DNA of 64,000 nucleotides, taken from NCBI RefSeq assembly GCF_030463535.1, contig NC_132878.1, positions 30,109,761 to 30,173,760 on the forward strand, written 5' to 3'. This stretch comes from Salminus brasiliensis (lineage: Eukaryota; Chordata; Actinopteri; Characiformes; Bryconidae). Made by a program: the position numbers and the translations under genes. Positions 47,641 to 59,354 of the stretch are shown piece by piece. Below the pieces are notes generated by a model that was given only the letters and a program-made list of their open reading frames with translations, was not told where the DNA came from and ran no database searches. The number at the start of each line of letters is the position of its first letter. Positions within the stretch are counted from its first letter, which is position 1.

Positions 47641-48442
47641 GCACAATTTCTGAATGTGGTTTTTGTTTGCAAGCCTACAGTATACCCAATTGAGTCTTTA
47701 CAATATGTTGATTTCAATGGATCCAATGCAAGTTTAACTGAGCTAGTATGACCTCTGTTGTTATATATTTTTACATATGATACATATTATTAGTCTTTTG
47801 GCAGTAGTCAAGGTTATCTTGTTGCCTGTACCTAAGCATTGTACTCCTGTGCAGGCCAGTGTTAATGGACAAACCCGTTTTGGGTATAAATGACTGGGAT
47901 GCAATTTACCTACTCAAAAAAACTGATTATGTTTTTATGAATCACATATCACTCCCCTACAACTTGAGGATACTTATTTGTGCTAAAATATACACTCTAA
48001 AATGTATTTTGATGTACATTTAATTCATGATTATAAACCGCACTACAACATACACCAAAGCTCAATAAAGAAACAGTGTGCTGACCATGTTCTGGTGTTG
48101 TTTGAAACACCTAAATCTTTTATCTCTTTTTTACTCACTTTTTAGTTAATTTACTCACAATTTAGTTCACTATTCAATTAGTTCACAATTTAGTAATTGA
48201 CTATTTATATTGAACAGTGAATGAGTTAACAGGTGAACCATCCAAACACAGTTTACTTCTTTAGTTCTGGTCACAAACCTCACAATTCAGGACCTTCACA
48301 ATTCAGAATAGTTTTATGTCATTTGTTGATTGGACTAATGCACAGAATAATCTTAATTACATGTAATTTGTTGAAGTAGAAAGGATAAGACAGGATCAGA
48401 CATGTCAACAGCACTGGGTGGGAGCACTTTACAAAATGGTTC
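47641..48442. other. Intergenic, no gene recognised
   Basis: AT-rich, with short ttagttca repeats near 48,145-48,195. The 84-codon frame at 48,319-48,573 (-) has no recognisable motif. Confidence 0.4.
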
Positions 48443-48448
48443 TTTATT
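48443..48448 (-). terminator. Candidate polyadenylation signal AATAAA
   Basis: AATAAA is on the - strand about 500 bases beyond the stop codon of the receptor at 48,949-49,995. Confidence 0.3.
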
Positions 48449-48948
48449 TTTCCAATATCCATCCCACTCCATCGTAAACTCCATCCCACAAAGCCTGTTT
48501 CAAATACTACCTTTACAAAGCAGGGGCAGAGCACAGCATGTATGCTACAGTACATATATAGTGATTCATACACTTCACATCTACTTGGGACAATGGTAAA
48601 GAAGGCTTATACCTAAAAATTCATACCGTCACACACAACCATCAAGTTATTGTGAGTGGTCAATTGTTTTGAACATTTACAACAATGTTTATCTGGCTTT
48701 TAATTTACTGTTAATCATGCATTATATAATTCAAAAGTGACACATCTTGTTTAGATGTTCAAAATGTGCCATTAATAACCAAATGAAGTGGGAACAGCAG
48801 AGTGTCTTCTCTTATGTGTGAGCAAGGAGAGAGTACAGAGCGGTACACTCCACTTACATGCTTTGGAAAGCATTAATGCAAATAAGGAATGTATGACATA
48901 CATATAAGGTAAGCTGCTCAAACAACTGTTAATGCTACAACACACAAT

Positions 48949-49995
48949 CTAGTCTGCAGACAACTGAATTCTTGAAGAGTTTTGCTTAAATATTTTACCA
49001 AATAAAACATTTCTGAGTGCCTGTCTAAACCAACGGTAAAAAAATGCATAAATGATAGGATTACAAGCTGAATTTGAATAACCAATCCAGCTAAGCACAT
49101 CAAACAACTGTGGTGAACCAGTGTAACCAGAAATCGGGATTAAAATGCTGTAGAAAAAAAGTGGTGCATAAAACAGTAAGAAAACTCCCATGACTATTGT
49201 TAATGTCTTAGTGGCTTTTCTCTCAGACTTGCTGATGCTCGTAGTCATTTTGCTTTTTTTTCCCTTTTGAGCAGCCTGTGCATTGTGGATTAAACGCAAT
49301 TGCCTCTGTGCAACAAAATATATTTTCAGATATATGCAAAGCATGATAAATGCAGGACTGTAAAAATAGAACAGTGACGTTGTAAGGCCTGCCATGGGTG
49401 TTAGAGAAATCATACATAATCCTTTACAGGCTACATCATCCTGGTAAAAGATACTCTCTTCATTACTGGAAAGGGGGAACATCATTACCAGTGCTGGGAC
49501 AGTAGAAAAACTCCAACAAACCACAACCATAACAAGAGTAGCAATAGGGGTTATCTTACTGTGGTACAGCAGAGGGTGACATACAGCATAGTATCGATCA
49601 ACAGAGATAAATGCAAGATTCAGTAGGGATGCAGTACACAGTGTAATATCAAGGCTGCTGTGTATTTTACAGAATACAATCCCCAAATACCAGCATGTTT
49701 CCACAGAGCGTAGCATGCTAGGGGGCATTACAGTCCCTCCAACAAGCAGATCAGCTACAGCCAGAGAGAGAATGAGGTAGTTAGTTGGTGTGTGTAGCTT
49801 CTTGAAATGAAGAATAGCTACAATCACCATAAGGTTTCCAAATAATGTAAGAAGTACAATCCCACCAGTAATAAAATAAAACACAATTCTGAAGGTCAGT
49901 GGATAGATCAGTTTTTCACAAGAGTTAGGATGATGATCAAAACATAGAGAAGTGTTTCCTAAGCTCCCATTTTGGTATGTGCTCATGACCATCAT
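48949..49995 (-). CDS. Trace amine-associated receptor with Tyr at the 6.48 toggle position (348 aa)
   Basis: This is an intact TAAR. The frame is open from an ATG at 50,031, but a splice acceptor lies at 50,011-50,010, inside that extension. I therefore start at the ATG at 49,995, which aligns [11 protein letters not shown] with the [13 protein letters not shown] start of the receptor at 58,273. Features are sequons N9 and N14, Asp2.50 (D82), Asp3.32 (D116), DRY (133-135), Pro5.50 (P214), Tyr7.43 (Y306) and the fingerprint [16 protein letters not shown] (308-323). Helix 6 reads LLFYAPLFF in place of CWxPFF, so Trp6.48 is Tyr276 and Cys6.47 is Phe. The helix 4/ECL2 region ([16 protein letters not shown]) also departs from the family. 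It is the closest relative in the window to the receptor at 58,273, judging by the N-terminus and loops. Confidence 0.9.
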   Translation of the reverse strand: MMVMSTYQNGSLGNTSLCFDHHPNSCEKLIYPLTFRIVFYFITGGIVLLTLFGNLMVIVAILHFKKLHTPTNYLILSLAVADLLVGGTVMPPSMLRSVETCWYLGIVFCKIHSSLDITLCTASLLNLAFISVDRYYAVCHPLLYHSKITPIATLVMVVVCWSFSTVPALVMMFPLSSNEESIFYQDDVACKGLCMISLTPMAGLTTSLFYFYSPAFIMLCIYLKIYFVAQRQLRLIHNAQAAQKGKKSKMTTSISKSERKATKTLTIVMGVFLLFYAPLFFYSILIPISGYTGSPQLFDVLSWIGYSNSACNPIIYAFFYRWFRQALRNVLFGKIFKQNSSRIQLSAD

Positions 49996-50009
49996 GCTTT
50001 TCTCTCTAG

Positions 50010-50261
50010 CTGTGAAAAAATATGATATCATGAATTTTATTTTTGTTTTTGTAACTAAATGTAATGCAATAAAAAAGAAAAATAATTATCAATCATTGTT
50101 CAATGATAACACATTACAAAATATTATAATTCACAAATGTTGAGGAAGAATAATTTATGCAGTTATAATTAAAAATTAGAGAAGACATAAACGTAATAAA
50201 AAATCACAGAGCGGAATTTATTATGCTTTTTGTCCATATTGTCCTTCAGGTACAACCTTAC
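50010..50261 (-). other. Predicted 5' UTR intron (252 bp)
   Basis: The donor GGCAGAG/GTAAGG (GT at 50,261-50,260) and the acceptor atattttttcacAG (50,011-50,010) are both strong. The length is almost the same as the equivalent intron of the receptor at 58,273 (253 bp). Confidence 0.6.
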
Positions 50262-50330
50262 CTCTGCCTGCACACAATGGCAAAGCCAGATCTGATAAAG
50301 AGAACATTTCATTTATATGCTTGCAGGTTT
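50262..50330 (-). promoter_or_regulatory. TATA-box promoter and short non-coding exon 1
   Basis: On the - strand GCATATAAAT (50,330-50,321) is a good TATA box about 60 bases before the donor, implying an exon of roughly 30-35 bases. The whole block (TATA, then the tgtgtgcaggcagagg donor context) is conserved in the truncated receptor relic at 53,551-53,620. That argues that it is functional or was until recently. Confidence 0.55.
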
Positions 50331-51139
50331 ATTAGGAACACCCTTTTGCTCCTTTGTTCTGATCCCTTGGTACTCTACACTAACAGCTAACACATAGAAT
50401 CAAAGCATGGTTAACATTATTATTTATTATTCATAACAAAGTTGACCAACTGACCAACTTGTGGTAAATATACATTTCTCAACTATTACTGAACCAAAAA
50501 ATTAAACACTGCTTAATATATTTGGGATTTGTTCTAAGAGAAGCATGTACAATTAGTTTGACATCTATCTACTAGAAACAGACAGCTGCCATTGCATTGT
50601 TAGAGAACCGCTAATCCAAGGACATGCTACATAAAGTCATGCCTAAAATTATACTTCATTGATTGAAAGGATTCTTCAATCATCAAACAGGATATCATGA
50701 CTGGAAGATGACATGACTTGTCAATGACAGTGATTTAAAAAAGGTTTTTGATACAGCTTTCAAGGTAGACTTATTCCTTTGTTTCTATGTGTTTAGAATA
50801 AACAGATACACATATTTTTTAAATGAAAGTTAAGCACTACATCATGTTTTGTGGCAGTTAAAAGATACATTATTAAAGTAAATGTTATATGGTAAATAAG
50901 CATCAAGATCAAAATAGATAGTTTTGTTTAATTTGTTGATCAGCTCTCTGTGCTCCTGCTCAGTACTGTGAAGCCGGCATTCGAGACATCACTGTCTCCA
51001 TGTTTAGATTGCTTTTCCACTTTCTAGCACTTTCTTGCACTTTTTTTTATCTGTTTAGCCTTCTACTGTGTTGTATGCTTACTAACTGCTTTTAGATTGT
51101 GTTTACAGTCTATTCCCACAGGTATATTAACAAACAAAT
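50331..51139. other. Intergenic, no gene recognised
   Basis: AT-rich sequence without a supported frame. Upstream regulatory sites are possible but none can be named. Confidence 0.4.
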
Positions 51140-53290
51140 CAACTGCAAGCGTTCTGTCCCTGCTTTATTATAGCTGTTGCCAGGCATTTTGAGTGTACAA
51201 AGTGTGGCATGTTTAGTCTAGACCCTTTTTCCACAGATAGAGATAAGGATAGTGTTTATAGTAAATGTGAGCTAGTTAGCTCTCAGGTGGAAAAAAATAG
51301 ACCAGTTAAAGGTGTGCATCATGAAGAAATCTAGAGCGGAAATGTCGGATGACCAAAGTGTTCCAAAGCCTTCCAAAAAAAAGGGTTCCAAGGTGTTCCA
51401 AATTTTTCCAAAAAAAAAAAAAAAAAAAATTCCTCAGCAAATTGTACAACCTGTACACTCGACACAATTCCCTCAAAAATACTAAAATAAATATTATAAT
51501 CAGACCTCTTTTGACAATAGTAAACTCATCCTATAGTTAAGCATAAAACCTTTAATCAAGAAACCAAATCTTGATCCTAGTGTATTGTCTAATCACAGAC
51601 CCATTTTTTTGCTTTGTCTGTGGATGTGCTGAACGGGTTTTAATTGTTGATCCCTCACTTTTCCAGCATATTCTCAAAACTATTCGCTGATGTTGTAAAC
51701 AGTGTATTTATCATCCCCTAGCTTAGGGCATGTTCCCAAAACCCTTAAATTAGCAGTAATAAAACCTTTAATAAAGAAACCAAATCTTGATTCTAGTGTA
51801 TTGTCTAAGTACAGACCCATCTCCAGCGTAACATTTATATCCAAGCTATTAGAAAAAGCTGTACCCAACAACTCTGCTTATACCTGAGGAGGAATGACAT
51901 GTATGAGAAATTCCAATCTGGATTCAGACCCCATCACAGCATGGAGACAGCCCTAGTGAACATTACAAACAATCTCCTTCTTGCCTCTGATCAAGGCTAC
52001 ATATCTTTATTAGCCCTACTCGACCTCAGTGCAGCCTTTCATACAATTGATGACGGTATTCTACTAGAAAGATAGGCGAACATGGTTGGAATCACAGGAA
52101 CAGCCCTATCATCATTCAAATCATATCTAACTGAACGCTATTAGTTCGTAAAGATAAAAGATTTATCTTCAAATTACAAAAAAGTAAGATATGGAATTTC
52201 GCAAGGCTCTATTTTAGGACCGCTGTTGTTTACATTATACATTTTACCACTAGGCTCAGTTATGAGCAGACATGATGTTAATTTCCATTGCTATGCAGAT
52301 GACACACAGCCTTATATATCAGCCAAACCTGACAATAAATTTAGATTAAAGAAAAGTGAGGACTGTTCAAAGGATATAAAATTCTGGATGCCACATAACT
52401 TCCTTCTTCTTAACAGTAACAAAACCGAGATTCTCCTTTTAGGTCCAAAAGACACTAAAAATAAACTATCAGACTTAATGTTAGACTTGGCCGATGCTTC
52501 TATTATTCCTGGTCTAGCAGCTAAAAATCTTGGCTTCATATTCGATTTAGATTTATCATTTAAGCAACATATAGCTAATATTAGTAAGACAGCCTTTATG
52601 CATCTTAGGAACATTGCCAAACTAAGAAACTCCTTATCTCTACACGTTGCAGAAAAGCTAGTACACGTTTTTATTACCTCAAGGCTAGATTACTGTAATG
52701 CACTTTTGTCAGGTTCTTCCAGCAGGAACCTTAATAAACCAGTTCCAACCAACTAGTTCAAAATGTTGCAGCCAGGGTCCTTACTAAACCTAGAAAATTT
52801 GACAGTTCTATCAGCACTGCACTGGCTCCTAGTTAAATTCCGTATTGATTACAAAACTCTTCTATTAACATATAAAGACCCTACATTGCCTTGGTCCTGA
52901 GTACCTGCAAGGTTATAATACATAATCTACATAATACATAATACAATAATCTATCAAGAATACATAGATCTCAGGGTGCTGAGTTCTTACTCATTCCCAA
53001 AATACCTTCCAGATAATGTTCGGGACTCGGGATAAAGGTTGTAGGCCCAGTGGTTCCCAGACACAGGGAATTGTAGTATACTGAGATACTGGAACTGTCG
53101 TCTCACTGCTTGCATACAATCACTCAGGTTTGTGTATGGTGGAGCAGATGGACACTAGTGTTTCAGGGTACTCCCATGTCTGTGTTACCTTCTGGCTCTC
53201 TCCTTTTAATTAGGCTGTTATAGCTGGACCTACCGGAGTCGCCAGACACACTCTGATAAGCCTAATAAATGCATTTGAACTCTAAGTTGA
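51140..53290 (+). mobile_element. L2/Rex1-group non-LTR retrotransposon (LINE) fragment, + strand
   Basis: An internally broken LINE. At about 51,180-51,300 one frame gives a Cys-rich ORF1-like piece (FECTKCGMFSLDPF). From 51,720 the reverse transcriptase appears: [19 protein letters not shown] (a short copy of this part also lies at 51,543-51,604), then a QSGFRPHHS-like stretch near 51,915, and the catalytic YADDTQPYI box in the frame 52,226-52,756. This is followed by NLGFIFDLDLSFKQHI and a LDYCNALLSG motif. Stop codons and frame changes make it non-functional. The 3' part (53,030-53,280) is shared with the reverse copy at 55,530-57,075. The right end abuts a TAAR relic. The exact left end is unclear. 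Confidence 0.75.
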
Positions 53291-53292
53291 AG

Positions 53293-53620
53293 CAACTCTC
53301 ACAGCCAATGGATAAATGACATGACTTTTGACTTTTGAGTTAGGATGATGATCATAACAAAGAGACATGTTCCCTAGGCTCCAATTTTGACTTACTATCA
53401 TGTCCATCATGTGTGACCTCTATCTGTAAAGAAACATAATAAAAAGAAGTAAAAGTAAATGTAATTATATTTGCCTGAAGCTGTCAGTTTATAGTATTTA
53501 TCTGTTAGTACATTTTGTTTTGCAATCATGCCTTTCCTGTACACCCTTACCTCTGCCTGCACACAAGAGGAAATTCAGCTCTGATTAAAAGAGAGCATTT
53601 TATTTATAGGCTAACAGGTA
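53293..53620 (-). pseudogene. Truncated TAAR gene: promoter, exon 1, intron and first about 40 codons only
   Basis: Read on the - strand, a TATA box (CTATAAATA, about 53,611-53,619), a donor GCAGAG/GTAAGG (GT at 53,550-53,549), an acceptor gtttctttacAG (53,425-53,424) and an ATG at 53,410 follow in the order seen in the receptor at 48,949. The encoded start reads [20 protein letters not shown], then HHPNS, and the frame continues to IYPLAVRV, matching both neighbouring receptors. A conserved N-terminal Cys (in NSC) is replaced by Lys. Homology ends at 53,293, just before TM1, where LINE sequence begins. No remainder of the gene is found on the other side of the LINE. The predicted intron is only 127 bp. 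Confidence 0.8.
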
Positions 53621-54212
53621 TAGTAGGATCACCTGTCTGTGCTGAAGCACACCTATAAGCTGTTCCTTTGATACTCTGGAAACTATGTATGTATCTTCTT
53701 ATGCATTCTTCCATCTTATCTGCTTCTTGCTGGTTAGGGTTGTAGTGAGTATGAGCCTACCTAAAAGGTTATTTCAGATGATAACATTTCCACAGGACTG
53801 ACAACAAGGCCAGAATTGAAACACTGCAGACAGAAATCTAGTAGCAGATCAAAAACATACATATTAACAATGTAAACCTCACATTTTCCTAAGATCTATT
53901 AGGTGACAATGACTGGCTAATATTTCTCAGTATTTACTGTAAGAGAAGAATAACAAAGTCATTGTTTCTTGGGGACTGACACCAAAAATGGCATTAGGGT
54001 CCAGCAATAGAACACAGCTTTCTTAGTTGATCATTGAAAAATAATTACAGTGTTGTCTCTCTTAAGAAGCTATAAATACTGGCAGTGCAAATGTGTGGTT
54101 CTAACAAAATTAGATTATAACATTTGATTTACTTTATGTAATATTAAAATGACAAAACTCATTGCCTAAATTCTATTTATACATTCCTATTAACCTGGTT
54201 AAACATTAGACT
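53621..54212. other. Upstream flank of the TAAR relic, no gene recognised
   Basis: AT-rich sequence ending at the LTR boundary. Nothing else is recognised. Confidence 0.4.
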
Positions 54213-55145
54213 TGTCATGACTGGCTAGGTCAGACAATGACGGGTGAACACATTTGCAGGGATGGTGCGATGCAAGAATGCTTTATTAAGCAACAAAACA
54301 GGGTTAAACAAGAAAAATGCAGCAATAATGAATAACCAAAACAAACTTGTGACAAATGAACTTGGGCAAAGCAAAACACACACCTGAGGCTGGTGGAAAC
54401 CTAGGGAGCTCAGCTTGAACGGGGAAACAGAAACGGGGAGGTATAACAAGAAAAAGACAACTGGCCGTGCCAGCGGAAATACAGGGGGTAATATAAACAG
54501 CGCTCGTCAGGCACAACAGAACATACTAGACGTGGAGCTTTTGGATCAGTCACCATACGCGAAAGGTAGAACAAACCAGAGCAAAAGTACTCTCCAGAGC
54601 GGTGATAGCTGAGTAGGACCCTTGGAACCATGAATGACTAACACGGACATCCTTGTGAAGAACTAACTAGACACTTGATTACGTGAACCAGATACAGACG
54701 CCAACTCACCAGGTTGGCTTAGAACGGTAACAGCCGAGTTGAACACAGAAAACATGAAGGACTCCTATGGACGTCCTCGTGAAACTCTAACAAGATCAGG
54801 CGCCAACACACCAGGTTGGCTCAGGATGGTAAATTCTCGGCAAAGGGGTGTTAGTGTTCGCTCCCTAAATATCCCAGCCTCAGGTGAAACGAATAAACAA
54901 AATCAATGAACATGAATCAAATACACGTGAATACGACCTAAAATGTGACATGAGACATGAACAGAATATCAACATAAAAGTCTATTATAAACGACGTGAA
55001 CTTGAATTGAAAGACCGTGAATCTTGACATGAACAGATCAACGTAAGTCTGTGACACATGACATAAACAGAACATCAACTTAAAAGTCCTTGAAGCCTGT
55101 GGACCGCGGCTTGGGACCACCCCCGGGTCCCAAGCATCTCTGCAA
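54213..55145 (-). mobile_element. Solo LTR, Ty3/gypsy-like
   Basis: On the - strand the 3' end reads AATAAA (polyadenylation signal), cttgcat, ctgcaaatgtgtt, then tgacctagccagtcatgaca at 54,213. It is related to the terminal sequence of the gypsy-like element at 59,765 (cttgcat, ctgcaagtgttaacc, tggcctaacccgcaatgaca). GC content is higher than in the flanks. It contains a degenerate internal duplication (caccaggttggct at about 54,710 and 54,810). No internal coding region follows on either side. The 5' boundary near 55,145 is approximate, and I could not find a clear target-site duplication. The short frames are not genes. Confidence 0.6.
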
Positions 55146-55529
55146 AACCCTGTTAGTATACTGATAACATAGTTTTTGTGTAAATGTGAATATTTAATTA
55201 TATGTATTTAAAAATAGAATTGTGAAGCCTGCCATGAATATACTTAACCATTCATCAAGTATTTTTGTAATAAAACTACTTTTTACACCTACTTGTCCAT
55301 TGTATCAGCTCTGTTTATCATTTGGGAGAACTTTATAGTTCTATAATTACAAATTGTAGTCCTTCTGTTTTGCTGCATACTTTATTACGTAAAGTGTCCT
55401 CTATGATCAGTGAAGTTCAAAAAAACAACACTGAAAGTGAAACAGTGATAGTGAAAGTGATAAGAATACATTTAATATTTTTTGTATCTTGATTTAATGA
55501 TCATAAGTCTTATCACTTCTGTTGTTTTT
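55146..55529. other. Spacer, no gene recognised
   Basis: AT-rich sequence between the solo LTR and the reverse LINE copy, with an agtgaaa/gtgata repeat near 55,425-55,460. Confidence 0.35.
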
Positions 55530-57075
55530 CTTTTTGTCAGTGCGGGCTGCTGGTCGGACTGGTAGGTGGCAGCTGGTCTGATGTAGGTAGAGGGGACTCC
55601 CAGCGCAAGTCTTTCAGCAGGTCGGGCTGGATGAGTGGGTGACTATATCCTTGGAGAAGATAAAGGACAGAGTTAGTTCTAAATGGACTTATAGAGAGCA
55701 GAGAATGTTAAGCAGTATCATAGTGTGTCTGACGACTTCGGCAGGCCTGACTATAACAGCCTAATTAAAAGGAGAGAGCCAGAAGGTAACACAGACACAG
55801 AAACACTCTGAAACGCTAGCGTCCATCTGCTCCACCATCCACAAACCTGAGTGATCGCGTGCAAGCAGCGAGATGACAGCTCCAGCATCTCAGTGTACTA
55901 CAATTCTCTGTGTCCGTTAACCCCTGAACCTACAACCTTTATCCAAGGGGAAACATTAATTACCAAAAGCTAAACTAAACCGATGAGTTTTCAGCCTAGA
56001 TTTAAAGATTGAGACTGTGTCTGAGTTAATCCAGAGTTTTTTTCCAGGGCTTTATAAGAAAAGGCTCTTCCCCCTGCTGAGGTTTTCTGAATTTTGGGAC
56101 CTACTAAGAAGCCAGCACCCTGAGATCTAAGTATTCTTGATAATTCATAATATGTAATAAGATCTCGCAGGTACTCAGGAGCAAATCTATGTAGGACTTT
56201 GTTTATTATAATAAGAATTTAGTCAATCTAGTCAATACAGAATTTAACTGGGAGCCAGTGCAGAGCTGATAGAACTGGACTGATATGGTCAAATTGTCTA
56301 GTTTTAGTAAGGACCCTGGCTGCAGCATTTTGAACTATTTCAAGTTTATTGAGGTTTCTGCTGGAACAACCAAAGTGCATTACAGTAATCTAGTCTTGAG
56401 GTAACAAAAGCATGTACTAGCTTTTCTGCATCTTGTAGAGATAAGGGATTTCTCTGTTTGGTAATGTTTTTAACATGTAGAAAGTCTGCTCAAATGACAG
56501 ATCTGAATCGAATATGATACCAAGATTTTTAGCTGCTGGCCCAGGAATAATGGAAATATCAGCCAAGTCTAACATTAAGTTTGATTTATTTCAGTTTATT
56601 TCTAGTGTTGTTTGGACCTAAAAGAAGAACCTCACTGTTACGAAGAAGGACTTTTTGTGACATCTAAGACATCGTATGAGTTTTATATCCTTTACACAGT
56701 CCTCTAATCTTCACTAGGGCTGTCTCCGTGCTATGATTGGGTCTGAATCCAAATTGGAATTTCTCATACATGTAATTCTTATTCAGGTATAAGCAGAGTT
56801 GTTGGGCCACAGCTTTTTCTAATATATTGGATATAAATGTTAAGTTCAAAATGGCTCTGTAACAGACAATACACTAGAATCAAGATTTGGTTTCTTGATT
56901 AAAAGTTTTATGACTGCTAAAGGTTAAAGGTTACCTACACCAGGTTTGTCATCCATTACCTCACCCCGGATTGCCACCCGGAATCACACTGCCTGGAAAA
57001 ATAGTTCTTCCCAGAGGATTAAACTGCTTACAATATCAGCGAATAGTTCTGAGAATATGCTGGAAAAGTGAGGTG
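55530..57075 (-). mobile_element. L2/Rex1-group LINE fragment, - strand
   Basis: This is the reverse counterpart of the LINE at 51,140-53,290. On the - strand it starts with the segment tccagcatattctcagaac (about 57,060), runs through the reverse transcriptase region (NLTFISNILEKAV, FQFGFRPNHSTETAL at 56,664-56,849) and ends with the shared 3' part (ggataaaggttgtagg, actcaggtttgtgg, ccttttaattaggctg). Frameshifts and stops break it. It extends further 3' than the + copy, to about 55,530. Confidence 0.75.
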
Positions 57076-57273
57076 TCTAAATCAGGTATTGATTCTGATT
57101 TATGCAACAAAAATCTGTCATCAGTTAATTTATAAGTAAGTACTGTAGATCTGGTGAATAGAAACAAAAAACAAAATATCAATATTAATGTTGATGGTTA
57201 AATAATTAAAATAGTAAATATAATGTACAACCATAAAACAGTATAGCTTTTAAGTACTACAAAGGCAGCTCCT

Positions 57274-57305
<32 letters not shown>

Positions 57306-57600
57306 TATACAGTTTTAGTTTATAGTATATCTTGCAAATATTTACCAATCTCAGCTTTTAAAACCTCTAACTGTAAGCCGGCCTTGGAGAGTCAACTTAA
57401 GCCATTTTCAGCGCAATAGCTTCTAACACTCCTTGAGGAAAATCCATTCTTCTTCATAATAATGTGACAGTCATGTAAGCATTTTACTTTCTTGTGAATT
57501 CACATAGGTAGCATGTGTAGCAAACATTCTGAAAAACAGTACTTCAAGGTGAAGTCATCTAGGCATGGGCATGCCAGTCTATATTGAGAGCCTGTCCTAC
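57076..57600 (+). repeat. Segmental repeat copy 1, with a (TTA)n microsatellite
   Basis: This block is collinear with 63,300-64,000: gtagatctggtgaat, then a TTA repeat (about 57,273-57,303), then a highly similar 270-base part (ctaactgtaa, ccggccttggagagtc, ccattttcagcgcaa, cataataatgtgacagtcat). No coding function is recognised. Confidence 0.8.
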
Positions 57601-58155
57601 ATGCCCTCTGCATATCATACTTGAATGACCTCCTAGCCTATGTTTCTGCACTCTACAACCTGCTTGTGCTATTTCAGGAAAGCTCCCTACCGACAGCAGT
57701 ATTTACATTTAGCTGTACCATTTGTCTGTATGCTATGAAGAGTTTACAGTCATTGTACATTAACTATTAAATGTCTTATCTACTACTATGTTATGTTATG
57801 AGGCTATAGATGAGCTTGTTTTGGTCTTCTTCTAATTACATTAGATATGACTTGGCTTTCAATGCAAAATTATGTTTTAAGTGATCTAAAATGTTGGGGG
57901 TTTTTTTGCAAGCAAAAACGAAAAAGGTACACATACTTTCAAAGAGTAATACAAATACCTAGAGACTGTTTAAAGCACTGTATGCATTATTACAGACTTT
58001 CTGTTTTTAACAAGATCTGTCCAGTAAACCTGATATACCTGATATACACATATGTATGTGCATATGTGTGTACATGCTTACAGCTTGTCAGAAAAATATA
58101 ATTTAAACTAAAGTTATCCATCAGTTAAAAACACATTTTCTACATATTTCTTGTT
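57601..58155. other. 3' flank of the receptor at 58,273, no gene recognised
   Basis: AT-rich sequence. An 84-codon frame at 57,847-58,101 (+) has no recognisable motif and lies antisense to the probable 3' UTR region. Confidence 0.4.
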
Positions 58156-58161
58156 TTTATT
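58156..58161 (-). terminator. Candidate polyadenylation signal AATAAA
   Basis: AATAAA is on the - strand about 110 bases beyond the stop codon of the receptor at 58,273-59,337. Confidence 0.4.
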
Positions 58162-58226
58162 AGGAAAGATTAATCTATGGAATATGATAAAAGCACATTC
58201 TATTAATAAACTTCAAATGAACAGTA

Positions 58227-58245
58227 GGGGGGGGGGGGGGGGGGG
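58227..58245 (+). repeat. Poly-G run (19 G)
   Basis: An uninterrupted run of G on the + strand, 28 bases beyond the stop codon of the - strand receptor. It would be a C run in that gene's 3' UTR. The length may be affected by assembly error. Confidence 0.8.
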
Positions 58246-58272
58246 CTACCACTAACAGCTATACTGAAATGA

Positions 58273-59337
58273 CTAAACAAGGCCAGATGTGTATTCTATT
58301 GAACACAACTCTTTTCCTGAAGAATTGTGTCTGAATATGTTACCATTTAGAATACACTTAAGAGCCTTTCTAAACCATGTGTAGAAGAATGCATACACAA
58401 TAGGATTGAATGCTGAATTTGTATAAGCAATCCAGCCAAAGAAATCAAACAGCTGTGGTGGGCCACTCAAACCAGTATATATGGCACCCATACTGTATAT
58501 TAGAAGTGGTGACCAACACACTAGAAAAGCTCCCATAACAATGGCTAATGTTTTTGTAGCTTTTCTCTCTGCCTTACTAATGTTTGACTGTTCTTGAGAT
58601 GTATTTATTTGAGAATGTGCATTGTATATTGATCGTGACTGCTTCTGTGCAACAAGATAGATTTTCAAATATATGGTTATTGTGACAATGGTTGGGATGT
58701 ACAAAGAAAATGCTGAAATGATCAAAGTTGTAATGGGTCCTAAAATCATCAAACACCCCCCCTCACACATAATATCACTGTAATCTTCAATTCCTTGAAT
58801 ACTGAGCTCCAGAAAAATCATCCCAAATCCCACAGCAGCAGATACACTCCAACAAACAAAGATCATAAACAGAGTAGTAAGAGGAGTCATTTTACTGTGG
58901 TACAGTAAAGGGTGACATATTGCATAATATCGATCAACAGATATAAATGTAAGATTTAAAACAGAAGTGCAGCACAGCATAATGTCAAGACTGGTGTGTA
59001 TTGCACAGTATAAACTCCCCAAATACCAGCAAGTCTCCACAGACCGCAACATGCTTGGCGGCATTAACAATCCTCCTACAAGCAGGTCAGCTACAGCCAG
59101 TGAGAGAATGAGGTAGTTAGTTGGTGTGTGTAGCTGCTTGAAATGAGCTATAGCTATGATTACCATAAGGTTTCCAAATAATGTAAGAAATACAGTAACA
59201 CCAATGACAAAATAAGTCACAACTCTCACAGCCAGTGGATAGACAATTTTCTGACAAGAGTTAGGATTATATTCATAACAAAGAGAAGTGTTTCTGAAAC
59301 TCCCATTTTGGATAAGGTAGTCCTTTAAATCCATCAT
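58273..59337 (-). CDS. Trace amine-associated receptor, fish olfactory type (354 aa)
   Basis: This is an intact seven-helix TAAR with all hallmark residues: sequons N11 and N16, Asn1.50 (N56), Asp2.50 (D84), C103 with C191, Asp3.32 (D118), DRY (135-137), Trp6.48 in CWSP (W275), Tyr7.43 (Y305) and the fingerprint [16 protein letters not shown] (307-322). The start at 59,335-59,337 is the first of two adjacent ATGs. A splice acceptor lies 17 bases upstream. The C-terminal tail is longer than in the neighbours (EYTSGLV end). The N-terminus ([23 protein letters not shown]) closely matches the receptor at 48,949 and the relic at 53,293, which indicates local tandem duplication. The ligand is probably an amine; no acidic residue is present at 5.42/5.43. 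Confidence 0.91.
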   Translation of the reverse strand: MMDLKDYLIQNGSFRNTSLCYEYNPNSCQKIVYPLAVRVVTYFVIGVTVFLTLFGNLMVIIAIAHFKQLHTPTNYLILSLAVADLLVGGLLMPPSMLRSVETCWYLGSLYCAIHTSLDIMLCCTSVLNLTFISVDRYYAICHPLLYHSKMTPLTTLFMIFVCWSVSAAVGFGMIFLELSIQGIEDYSDIMCEGGCLMILGPITTLIISAFSLYIPTIVTITIYLKIYLVAQKQSRSIYNAHSQINTSQEQSNISKAERKATKTLAIVMGAFLVCWSPLLIYSMGAIYTGLSGPPQLFDFFGWIAYTNSAFNPIVYAFFYTWFRKALKCILNGNIFRHNSSGKELCSIEYTSGLV

Positions 59338-59354
59338 GTAATGCTGTCTCTTTT

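Noticed and set aside
49996-50031. 12-codon N-terminal extension of the receptor at 48,949
   Set aside because: The acceptor at 50,011-50,010 lies inside it, and the shorter start aligns with the sister receptor.
54225-54631. Overlapping frames of 65-74 codons inside the solo LTR
   Set aside because: They are mutually overlapping on both strands and explained by the LTR.
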